DNA from: Rhodobacterales bacterium RIFCSPHIGHO2_02_FULL_62_130
Lineage (GTDB): Bacteria > Pseudomonadota > Alphaproteobacteria > Rhodobacterales > Rhodobacteraceae
Assembly (NCBI GenBank): GCA_001828855.1
Contig: MHZT01000044.1
Span: 98,202-162,201, forward strand
Direction: 5' to 3'
DNA length: 64,000 nt
Part shown: piece by piece, positions 53,265 to 60,423 of the stretch
How positions within the stretch are numbered: position 1 is the first letter of the stretch
How the letters are laid out: each line of letters begins with the position of its first letter
Program-made: the position numbers and the translations under genes
Notes under the pieces: model-generated
Told to the model about the DNA's origin: nothing
Databases searched by the model: none
The model's input: only the letters and a program-made list of their open reading frames with translations

Positions 53265-53920
53265 GCATCCAACGACAGATCGGCCGTACCGGCGGCACGA
53301 AGGTCAGGCGCGCGCTGGGCGTGCAAGCGGCGCTGGAATGGGCATTCCGCGTGGAACAGGCGCAACTGGAACTGCCGCAACCAAAGGGCGTGACCGAGGA
53401 AGGCTTTGGCTTCGGCCTAGAATACGTCCTGCTGCAACGCGCCATGCTTGGCTGCAAAGTGGATGGCGGCCAGCACAAGATGGGCAGTTACACCCACCCC
53501 GATGCCGAAGTGATCGCCGCCACCGTCGCTGGCATGCCCGACCGCCTCGGCGGCATCCGCATGGCGATTCAGGTGGCCGAACTGGCGCGTGCTGGGATGA
53601 CACCTGACTGGATGCCAGGCGTCGTCCCGCGTTGCGTCCCGATGGAGACCAAGACCAACCAGCATGGTGAGCGGGCGACAACCATCGTCGTCGGCACCGA
53701 GCGCGTGAAGACGCGCGGCAAGTGGCGAACGGTTGAGCTGCTGGCGTGCCCGATCACATGGCGACCGCATCCGGAACAGATCGCGTCCGCGCGACGCGGC
53801 TATGCGGATTGGTGGCAGGCGCTGGATTGGGTGCGAGATGGGCTGTTGGCGGGCGGGATGCTGCGGGAAGTGGAGGTGAAGGCAGCGATGCCGAAAATGC
53901 AACCATGGGTCCGAAGGTAA
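53261..53920 (+). CDS. Hypothetical phage-module protein
   Basis: A 219-residue protein starting with GTG after GAGGGG. I see no known domain. Segments such as EEGFGFGLEYVLLQRAMLGCKVDGG and WRPHPEQIASARRGYADWWQALDWVRDGLLAGGMLREV suggest a soluble alpha/beta protein. It is common for such genes to end phage replication modules. It is the last island gene of the plus-strand chain before a 250-bp gap. Confidence 0.6.
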   Translation: MSIQRQIGRTGGTKVRRALGVQAALEWAFRVEQAQLELPQPKGVTEEGFGFGLEYVLLQRAMLGCKVDGGQHKMGSYTHPDAEVIAATVAGMPDRLGGIRMAIQVAELARAGMTPDWMPGVVPRCVPMETKTNQHGERATTIVVGTERVKTRGKWRTVELLACPITWRPHPEQIASARRGYADWWQALDWVRDGLLAGGMLREVEVKAAMPKMQPWVRR

Positions 53921-53989
53921 CTCGGAAAAAGTCGGGCAGTCAAAGCGTCTCGATCAGGTAAGGCAGGTTCCCCGCATCGAAAATAGTCT

Positions 53990-54001
53990 GTGTCTAGACA
54001 C
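53990..54001. promoter_or_regulatory. 12-bp perfect palindrome
   Basis: GTGTCTAGACAC lies in the gap between the island module and the peptide operon, 68 bp upstream of the TTGACA box. It may be an operator for that operon. The gap 53921-54170 holds no gene. Confidence 0.4.
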
Positions 54002-54068
54002 CTTTCGCCAGCCCTTCATTCGAGGACGCCGCGCAAGGGAAATTCATCCTAGGGATGCAAGTACCCAC

Positions 54069-54098
54069 TTGACATCCCCCCCCCCCACCTAGTGAGAT
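54069..54098 (+). promoter_or_regulatory. Putative phase-variable promoter with poly-C spacer
   Basis: TTGACA (54069-54074) is a perfect -35 box. It is followed by T, eleven C's (54076-54086) and ACCTAG. A weak -10 (TGAGAT, 54093-54098) is 18 bp away. A homopolymer between the promoter elements would change their spacing by slippage, as known for opc in Neisseria. It faces the peptide operon. Confidence 0.5.
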
Positions 54099-54170
54099 TG
54101 AAGTGTAAACAGAGGGTTGAGAAGATTTTCGAATCTTTGTGGCCATGCAGTGGTAAGGGGTAGACCAGAT

Positions 54171-55292
54171 TTGATCGCCGAATGGTTGCGTCTTCATGAG
54201 TTAAGCCTTGATACTGTTTCCGATTGCATCGGGTGCATTGAAAGCGGTCATTTGCAACTCGATCTTGATGGACGCCCGACAGACCAGGGAGATGTGGCCA
54301 GATCCGGCTTTGAATCGCTCGATTTAGCACTCAGTACGGTGATCATCCCCTCGTTTTCCGCCGCCCTTTGCATAGAGAGCAGTGCGTTTGAATCACTTGT
54401 TCTATCGATTGGCTGGAACGACGGTTTGGCAGGCGAACTGCCGCACACGATAGACCACGGCGTTGGTCAGCCGCCTAAGATCCGGATGTCATGGCAGGGT
54501 TCCATTTCCGATCTGATGTGCCTCGCCCACGAAGTCGCCCATGCCGTCCAGTTGCAGCTTTCGGCCGGATCATTCATGCCTCCCGTCGCCCGCGAAACCT
54601 GCGCCTTTCTTGGCGAGCTGGCGCTCATTTACTGGGCCAAACAGAACCAAACAGATTTGGCGGCAAGGCTCTTGCAGGTATGGAGGGAGGAAAACCAGCG
54701 ATACTTTGGGGATGACTGCGCCCTGTTGCGTACTGCACTGGCGGAACCCGAGAGCGCATATTCCTACCGGATGAACTACCCGCTTGCACGGGCGGCAGCG
54801 GTCGTGATGTGGTGCGCTGGAGCAGACCTTCAGCGCTTGTTCAATGCCGGATCGGAGGCGATGAACCTTCTCCCGCTTGCAAGAATCGCGGATGTCGTTG
54901 GGCTGAGCCAAAACTACCTTCCGCCTTTGCCGCTGCCTGATACGGACCATCCTGCAATTGACGCCTATCGCGCGCTTGGTGCGATGGCGCTGCTGGATAT
55001 CGATTTCTGGAACGGCGAGTCGGAACGGCGGATCGAGGATTACTACGCAACCTTGCTGCATCATTTGCAGAACCGTACGGCCTTTATCGCGCTGGACGAG
55101 GTTCGCCGCCCGGTGGGCTATGCGACATGGCGCAAGGCGACAGGTGACAACACCGTGACCTTGACGCGTCAAGCCGCGCCATTTGGCGACCATCTGCTTT
55201 TGCAAAAAGCGCTTGAACGTCATCTGGGCCAGAACAGTGATGTTCAGGCCCAACATCCCCGCAGCGCACGGCAGGAGCAGGTTGCATGGTGA
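54171..55292 (+). CDS. M3-like HExxH peptidase fused to a degenerate HlyC-like domain
   Basis: A 373-residue protein. The zinc motif is HEVAH at residues 120-124, with a probable third ligand Glu142 (RETCAFLGE), then YRMNYPLARAAAVVMW. This order resembles the C-terminal half of M3 oligoendopeptidases. From about residue 265 the sequence parallels HlyC acyltransferases (RTAFIALDEVRRPVGYATWRK, APFGDHLLLQKALERHL) but lacks the middle block and the catalytic His. No ATG exists at the N-terminus; TTG 54171 has TAAGGGG 10 bp upstream, while TTG 54117 would add 18 residues. It overlaps the HlyC-like gene. Confidence 0.7.
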   Translation: MIAEWLRLHELSLDTVSDCIGCIESGHLQLDLDGRPTDQGDVARSGFESLDLALSTVIIPSFSAALCIESSAFESLVLSIGWNDGLAGELPHTIDHGVGQPPKIRMSWQGSISDLMCLAHEVAHAVQLQLSAGSFMPPVARETCAFLGELALIYWAKQNQTDLAARLLQVWREENQRYFGDDCALLRTALAEPESAYSYRMNYPLARAAAVVMWCAGADLQRLFNAGSEAMNLLPLARIADVVGLSQNYLPPLPLPDTDHPAIDAYRALGAMALLDIDFWNGESERRIEDYYATLLHHLQNRTAFIALDEVRRPVGYATWRKATGDNTVTLTRQAAPFGDHLLLQKALERHLGQNSDVQAQHPRSARQEQVAW

Positions 55293-55738
55293 ACATCGAT
55301 TACCACGCCAGCGTGGGCTACGCGCTCGAATTGCTGGCGCAGTCCGAATACCATCGGCAGTTTCCGCTTGGCGATTATTTTCGGGTGGAAATCCTGCCAG
55401 CGCTTTGGTGCGGACAGGCTCGCTTTTACCTAACGCCAGAGGGCATACCGACAGCGATGGTCACTTGGGCCTGGCTTACTCATGATGTTCAGGCCGACGT
55501 TCACACCACCGGCCGCGCCCTTGCACGCGATGAGTGGGCCTGCGGCGACCGGTTGTTCTTTAACGATTGGATCACCCCCTATGACAACATCCGGGAGGTG
55601 CTGCACGACATGACCCACAACATCTTTCCGAATGAGATCGCAACCAGCCTGCGCCGCAACCCGGATGGAACGGTCCGCCGCATCAACCGCTGGACAGGGG
55701 TGAACCTGCGCAAGACGCAAGAGGAGGCCGTGGCATGA
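55286..55738 (+). CDS. HlyC-like lysine acyltransferase
   Basis: A 150-residue member of the toxin-activating lysine acyltransferase family. The expected catalytic pair is present: His23 (SEYHRQFPLGDYF) and Asp94 (GDRLFFNDWITPYD). ILPALWCGQARFYL and PTAMVTWAWLTHD fill the core. HlyC transfers a fatty acyl group from acyl-ACP to toxin lysines. There is no RTX toxin here; the cargo of the nearby exporter is a small Gly-rich peptide whose only lysine is Lys7. It overlaps both neighbours (7 bp and ATGA). Confidence 0.85.
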   Translation: MVNIDYHASVGYALELLAQSEYHRQFPLGDYFRVEILPALWCGQARFYLTPEGIPTAMVTWAWLTHDVQADVHTTGRALARDEWACGDRLFFNDWITPYDNIREVLHDMTHNIFPNEIATSLRRNPDGTVRRINRWTGVNLRKTQEEAVA

Positions 55739-56856
55739 ACGTCGCCTATCCGCAAAGCACCTTTGACACCGATATTGCGGCAATCGAGGGGTTCTCCGAT
55801 CTCCTGCGTGGCGGGTTTGAGAATCCAGAGGGAATTACGGGCCTTGTGCGGGTCACAATCCCCGAATATCCCGCGCAGAGTTTTATCGCACATTATGCTA
55901 CCGAGCTGCATGTCGAACGGCATGACATGAGCCGCGTGGCCGATACGGATGTCACGATTCCAATTGCCACAATCCACCGGATTTTCGCCGAATTCGAAAC
56001 GCTCGACTGGCGCGATCCCGGCATCATCGGCACGATCACCTTCACGGGCAATCTGGCCCTTGCCAACCATCTGGCCAAATCCTGCGTCCGGCCCAGCAAT
56101 TGGGCACTGGCTCGCTTTCGCAAGGCGGGGAGGCAGCACGCGGCGCTGGGGCATCGCAACCTGACAACGGTTGAATACCTGCACCGCCCTACGCAGCGGC
56201 AAATCCTTGAAGCAATGGCAGAAAGCCGCCCTATCGTCGTGACAGGCTTGGAACCCACCCCGCCCTGCCGCGACTGGACGCTGGACCGTCTTGTCGAACG
56301 GTTCGGGGATGCCATCGTTCGCGTGCGTTCGGCAACGCACCGCCAGACCATGGCCGATTTCGTGCGCGAGTTGAAAGAGTTCGAGGCCAATCCCTATGAC
56401 CGCATGATCGAGGGCTTCGTCAAACCCTATACCGAGGGCGCGACGCTGCCCGAGGCGATGGGGGCAGATTTCGGCCCGTTGTTCTTTGACCGCGAAGATT
56501 TCATTCCGCCACAACTTTGGATGGGTGCCGTGCCCACGCATATCCCCACCTCCAGCCTGCACCGTGATCCGCTGACGGGGTTCCTGTTTCAGGTGATGGG
56601 GCGCAAGCGGCTGGACCTTTACTCGGCCGATCAGGCGGACCTGCTATATCCGATGAAGGCCTACAATCTGTATCAGCCCTGTTGGTTCAAGCCCGAAGCC
56701 CCGGATTACGACCGCTATCCTTTGGCACGCGAAGCCAAGTGCATCTCGGTCACGCTGAACCCCGGCGAGTTGATCATCCAGCCCGCGGGCTGGTTCCATC
56801 AGGTCTATGCGCAAGACAGTCCGAACATGTCGGTCAGCTATTTCTGGCGCTATTGA
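55735..56856 (+). CDS. SCP2-like/JmjC (cupin_8) hydroxylase fusion
   Basis: A 373-residue protein. Residues 1-125 resemble an SCP2-type lipid-binding fold (VRVTIPEYPAQSFIAHYATELHVERHD; IIGTITFTGNLALANHLAKS). Residues 160-373 form a JmjC/cupin_8 domain with iron ligands His276-x-Asp278 (SSLHRDPLTGFLFQVMGRK) and His355 (AGWFHQVY). This predicts a 2-oxoglutarate-dependent hydroxylase acting on a protein or peptide. It follows the HlyC-like gene by ATGA and precedes the peptide gene, so it is likely a tailoring enzyme. Confidence 0.82.
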   Translation: MNVAYPQSTFDTDIAAIEGFSDLLRGGFENPEGITGLVRVTIPEYPAQSFIAHYATELHVERHDMSRVADTDVTIPIATIHRIFAEFETLDWRDPGIIGTITFTGNLALANHLAKSCVRPSNWALARFRKAGRQHAALGHRNLTTVEYLHRPTQRQILEAMAESRPIVVTGLEPTPPCRDWTLDRLVERFGDAIVRVRSATHRQTMADFVRELKEFEANPYDRMIEGFVKPYTEGATLPEAMGADFGPLFFDREDFIPPQLWMGAVPTHIPTSSLHRDPLTGFLFQVMGRKRLDLYSADQADLLYPMKAYNLYQPCWFKPEAPDYDRYPLAREAKCISVTLNPGELIIQPAGWFHQVYAQDSPNMSVSYFWRY

Positions 56857-56868
56857 CGCCAAACGGAA

Positions 56869-56957
56869 TTCCCGCAGAAGTTGATCTGCGGGAAAGTGGG
56901 TGAGGGAAGGGTTCAGCTTCCCCCACCCGATTGAGCCGCCGGGCAGGAAAACCCGGC
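56869..56957 (+). other. Triple stem-loop leader before the peptide gene
   Basis: Three hairpins lie in a row: TTCCCGCAGA/TCTGCGGGAA (56869-56894, 10-bp perfect stem), GGGTGAGGGAAG/CTTCCCCCACCC (56898-56928, one mismatch) and GCCGGG/CCCGGC (56938-56957). None has a T-tract. They could cause partial termination, RNA processing or stabilisation, so that the peptide is made in excess over the enzymes. Confidence 0.65.
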
Positions 56958-57014
56958 AGACAGCAACGCGGTCAGGGTATCAGAAACCCGCCGCAACAGG
57001 AAGGATGGACAGGA

Positions 57015-57323
57015 ATGCCTGAGTATATCGTGAAGGCGATGAGTGATCTCACCAGCAACGTCAGCTTCGGCGGAGGTGGTGGCGGAGGCGGAGGTGGTGG
57101 TGGGGGCGGCGGTGCGAACCGCGGTGCCCGCATCGGTGCGGGCGTCGGTGGCGTTGTCGGTGCAACCGCGGGCACCGCAGTCGGCGGGCCGATGGGCGGT
57201 CGCGTCGGTGCCGCAGTTGGTTCCTATGCTGGCTATGCAACAGGTGCCGCTATCGAAAATAACATTCGCAATGGCAGCGGCGATGTCACGAGCAACACCA
57301 ATGCCTTGGGGGATCGCTGGTAA
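57015..57323 (+). CDS. Glycine-rich secreted peptide precursor (bacteriocin-like)
   Basis: A 102-residue peptide starting MPEYIVKAMSDLTSNVSF, then fifteen consecutive Gly residues (positions 19-33, mixed codons), then a region of GxxxG/AxxxG glycine-zipper type (ARIGAGVGGVVGATAGTAVGG...RVGAAVGSYAGYATGAA) and a polar C-terminal end (NTNALGDRW). Gly-rich zippers are typical of class II microcins and colicin V-like bacteriocins that insert in membranes. It has a single Lys (7) and no Cys. It lies between tailoring enzymes and M16 peptidases/exporter. Confidence 0.75.
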   Translation: MPEYIVKAMSDLTSNVSFGGGGGGGGGGGGGGGANRGARIGAGVGGVVGATAGTAVGGPMGGRVGAAVGSYAGYATGAAIENNIRNGSGDVTSNTNALGDRW

Positions 57324-57350
57324 TAGTTCACTGGAGGACAGGACCTCCAA

Positions 57351-57376
57351 CACGGGCGGCGTGATTGCCGCCCGTG
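57351..57376 (+). other. Stem-loop after the peptide gene
   Basis: CACGGGCGGC/GCCGCCCGTG is a perfect 10-bp stem with the loop GTGATT, preceded by a smaller TGGAGG/CCTCCA hairpin at 57332-57349. No T-tract is present. It probably protects the 3' end of the peptide mRNA. Confidence 0.65.
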
Positions 57377-57427
57377 GCGTCACTACAAAAACACGGAAAT
57401 TTAGGGCAATCGGAATAGGAGGCGGAC

Positions 57428-57628
57428 ATGGACAATGAACTGAGGAAATCAGGAAGGGCTATGTTGAAGGCACTGGGACATGTGCTTGCGCTCGTCACCC
57501 TTTTTTATCTGGCAGATTTGATTGCGGGGGCGCTGTCGCTTGACGGCGCGCTGGTCACGCCGATCATTTATGCTGTGATCGCATTTCTCTATTATTCGGC
57601 CCTGCAAATTTTTATTAGACAGAATTGA
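57428..57628 (+). CDS. Small two-helix membrane protein (immunity candidate)
   Basis: A 66-residue protein with two likely transmembrane helices (LGHVLALVTLFYLADLIAGAL and VTPIIYAVIAFLYYSALQIFI). A strong ribosome site (AGGAGG) precedes the ATG. I do not recognise a family. Its size, membrane nature and position directly after a bacteriocin-like gene are typical of immunity proteins, but that role is inferred. Confidence 0.65.
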   Translation: MDNELRKSGRAMLKALGHVLALVTLFYLADLIAGALSLDGALVTPIIYAVIAFLYYSALQIFIRQN

Positions 57629-57733
57629 TGTTGTTTAATCCAGATAAACGGCGGTTCTCGCCCCCGCTTGTGACTGAGGGGGTGATGAGGTGATTGGCCA
57701 ATCGATCAACTTACCCTTCGCAAGAAGAACTTG

Positions 57734-59062
57734 ATGGCGACCCCGACGCAACCAGTGCGGCCTTCCGTCATGCGTAAAGTGTTCCTGGGCTTAGGTATTG
57801 CCGTCCTGTTTATCGGCTTGCTACTTATTCTTTATTTCGCTCAGCCTGATCCTCTTGCTCGTGACGTGCATCTTGTGCCTCAGCACGAGTCAAACACCGT
57901 CGTGTTGACCCTGCTCCTGCCAGAAGGGGCGGGCGGGCAGGTTTTGGCTCACTACACCGAACACCTCGCCTGGCTTCCCAACATCGGCAGAAACTCCCGC
58001 CCAGAAGATCGTGACAGCAACGCTTGGACTAACGACTATGCCGTCGGCTACTGGCTGTCCGGCCCGCCCGAGGATCTGCCCGACATGCTGCGGCAGTTGA
58101 AGGTGGTGTTTGATCCCATCGACCTGCCACAAGAGTTTGCCGAGACCGAGCGCGACATCATCCTGCGCGAATATGATTGGAGGATTGCGAACAACCCCGA
58201 TGCGCAAGCAGCCGAAGAGATGGACGCGTTCCTTTATGACGGCAATACCATCGCCGCCTCGGTCATTGGCACACCAGAGCAGATCAAGGCGCTGACCTAT
58301 GACGATGCCAAGGCCTTTCAAGCCGAAACCCACCGCCCCGAACGCGCGCGGCTGGTCGTGGTCGGCGACATAAGTGAAGCCAAGTTGCGCCGCACTATGG
58401 AGGCAGTCGGTTTCCCCGATCTTGACGCGAACCGCGAAGACATCGCCCCGCCGCCCTTTACCCTCGCCGCGCCCGAAGCCCGCATCTTGCACTACCCCGA
58501 CCCGAACGCCGCCCCCCGCATGACGTGGCGCAAAGTCGTCGCCTTGCCTGAACCCGTGGATTTCGACCTGCTGGAGGCGCAGACCGCCTTGGCGCGCGAC
58601 ATTCTTGACACAAATCTGCCGGGCGGCCTCGCCGGGCCGCTGCGCTTTGATGCCTTTGTCACCAAAAGTTTCGGCATCTCTATTGTTCCGATCAATGAGC
58701 AGCATATCGAACTGATCTTCTCTGCCGAACCGGACAAGGGCATTGGCTTTGCTGTCTTGCAATCGGCCTTTGAGGCGGCCCTGGCTACATCCGCCGAGGG
58801 CGTGCCAACAGCAACCGATGAGAGAGTTCGCGAACGGTTCAAGGGCTTCTGGCCCGACTGGTCCGACGATGACAAAACTGCGCAATGGATGGCGAACTAC
58901 ACGCTTTCCCGCGTCTCGGTCCTGCGTGAACCCAAGACCGAGCGCCAGATGCGCAAGCTCGATGCCCAGATCGACGCTGCAGACATCAACTCCATCCTCG
59001 CGGCCCTCGCTGGTCCGGGACGCACCGCAATTGCCTTTATCGGAACGGACCCAAGCCCATGA
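57734..59062 (+). CDS. Membrane-anchored M16 zinc peptidase (active subunit)
   Basis: A 442-residue M16 protein. An N-terminal helix (VFLGLGIAVLFIGLLLILYF) anchors it to the membrane with the catalytic part outside the cytoplasm. The inverted zinc motif H73-Y-T-E76-H77 is complete, and a downstream Glu lies in ETERDIILREYDW. M16 pairs process precursors in other peptide systems (AlbE/AlbF in subtilosin). ATG 57734 is preferred to TTG 57731. It is coupled to the second M16 gene by ATGA. Confidence 0.87.
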   Translation: MATPTQPVRPSVMRKVFLGLGIAVLFIGLLLILYFAQPDPLARDVHLVPQHESNTVVLTLLLPEGAGGQVLAHYTEHLAWLPNIGRNSRPEDRDSNAWTNDYAVGYWLSGPPEDLPDMLRQLKVVFDPIDLPQEFAETERDIILREYDWRIANNPDAQAAEEMDAFLYDGNTIAASVIGTPEQIKALTYDDAKAFQAETHRPERARLVVVGDISEAKLRRTMEAVGFPDLDANREDIAPPPFTLAAPEARILHYPDPNAAPRMTWRKVVALPEPVDFDLLEAQTALARDILDTNLPGGLAGPLRFDAFVTKSFGISIVPINEQHIELIFSAEPDKGIGFAVLQSAFEAALATSAEGVPTATDERVRERFKGFWPDWSDDDKTAQWMANYTLSRVSVLREPKTERQMRKLDAQIDAADINSILAALAGPGRTAIAFIGTDPSP

Positions 59063-60423
59063 AACACTTCGCCACCGCCGCATTTGCGTTGATCCTTCTG
59101 TCCGGCTGTCAACAAGAGGAAAAGGCGGGTGCCACCACCGAAACCAGCCCCGGCGGCATCGAATACACGCGGCTTTACATTCCCGAGGCCGAAGATGTCG
59201 CCATCCAAATTGCCTGGCCGACCAATTGGCCCTTGCGCGACGATGTCAATCAGGCCGTGCCATACATCGGGACTGACCTGATCCTCGCAGGCGGGGCCGA
59301 AGGGTTTCCGCCCGGCGAGGTGGTCGAAACCTTTGCCGATCTGAACGCCGAAGGGACAATGTGGGTGACGGCCGATCACCTGCATGGGCAGCTGATCGCG
59401 CCCAAGGAAAACCTCGACAAAGCCATCGAGATTGCCGCTGCGCATCTGGCAAAACCAACAATGGATCAAGGCTGGTTCGAGCGCATTCAGCAGGGCTTTG
59501 CCGCCAACATGGCCGAAACGACATCGCAACCCGCCAATCGCGGCTATGATGCACTGCGCTGGGCCATCCTTGGCGACACGCCACTGCGAAAGGCTTTGTC
59601 TGTCGATCCGCCCGAGATGATCACGAGAGCAACGCGCGCAGAAGTCCTGGATTGGCATCAGCAGACCGTGCTCCGCACAGGCGCAAAGGTGGTGATTGCC
59701 GGAGAGATCAGCCAAGAGGACGCCGGGAAGGCTGTGGATGCGCTGTTTTCGGGCCTTCCCGTAGGGAATGCTGTTGCTGCCACTGACCCAACCGCTGACT
59801 TTAGCCCAAGGCGCATTCTGCTGCATATCCCGACAGCCCAGACCTCAACACTTGTTTTCATGGGCCCGCTGCCGCCCACCCGTGAGGGAAGTGAGTTCGA
59901 AGACGTGCTGCTGGCCACGGCTCTTGGCGGGGATGACAAAAGCGTGCTGTTCGATGCGGTTCGAACCGGGCTGCGCGCAGGCTATGGCTTTGGCGCAGGT
60001 CTGGATGCCTATTCGCGGGACCTGCGTGTTGTGGTTTTGTCGGGTGAAGTTGAAACTGCCAAATTGGCTGAGGCGGAGACAATTGTAAGCGCGGCCTATT
60101 CGGAGTTCCTGACCGCGCCCAAGATGGGTGATTTGGCCGCCCGAAAGGAGCCGTTCAAGGCAAATGGCGAACAGACAGCAACCCTGCCGGGTGCCGCATC
60201 TTTTTCGGCCCTGATGGCCATTCTGGATGGGCAGGGCGCAAATCTGGCGCTGACCATGCCGGCGCTACTGGACAAGGTCACCGATGCCACTGTTCAAGCA
60301 CGCGCGGCATCAGCCTTCCCCAAAGCGGAAACGATGATCGTTTTGGCCGTTTCACCTGACGCATCTGCCCTGCCCGGGGCTTGCGTGATCACCTCCCCTG
60401 CGGAAGCAGTCAACTGCCGATGA
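59059..60423 (+). CDS. M16-like lipoprotein (inactive partner subunit)
   Basis: A 454-residue M16-fold protein. The signal ends in a lipobox (LILLSGC, Cys at residue 17), so it is a lipoprotein. It has no HxxEH motif; the C-terminal M16 half carries the R-Y-like features (VRTGLRAGYGFGAGLDAYSRDLRV). Together with the preceding active subunit it makes a typical heterodimeric M16 peptidase in the periplasm. Its end overlaps the exporter start by ATGA. Confidence 0.85.
   Translation: MKHFATAAFALILLSGCQQEEKAGATTETSPGGIEYTRLYIPEAEDVAIQIAWPTNWPLRDDVNQAVPYIGTDLILAGGAEGFPPGEVVETFADLNAEGTMWVTADHLHGQLIAPKENLDKAIEIAAAHLAKPTMDQGWFERIQQGFAANMAETTSQPANRGYDALRWAILGDTPLRKALSVDPPEMITRATRAEVLDWHQQTVLRTGAKVVIAGEISQEDAGKAVDALFSGLPVGNAVAATDPTADFSPRRILLHIPTAQTSTLVFMGPLPPTREGSEFEDVLLATALGGDDKSVLFDAVRTGLRAGYGFGAGLDAYSRDLRVVVLSGEVETAKLAEAETIVSAAYSEFLTAPKMGDLAARKEPFKANGEQTATLPGAASFSALMAILDGQGANLALTMPALLDKVTDATVQARAASAFPKAETMIVLAVSPDASALPGACVITSPAEAVNCR

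Noticed and set aside
46000..54000. Complete inducible prophage
   Set aside because: Integrase and replication genes are present, but no capsid, tail, terminase or lysis genes are seen, so a remnant or a small integrative island is more likely.
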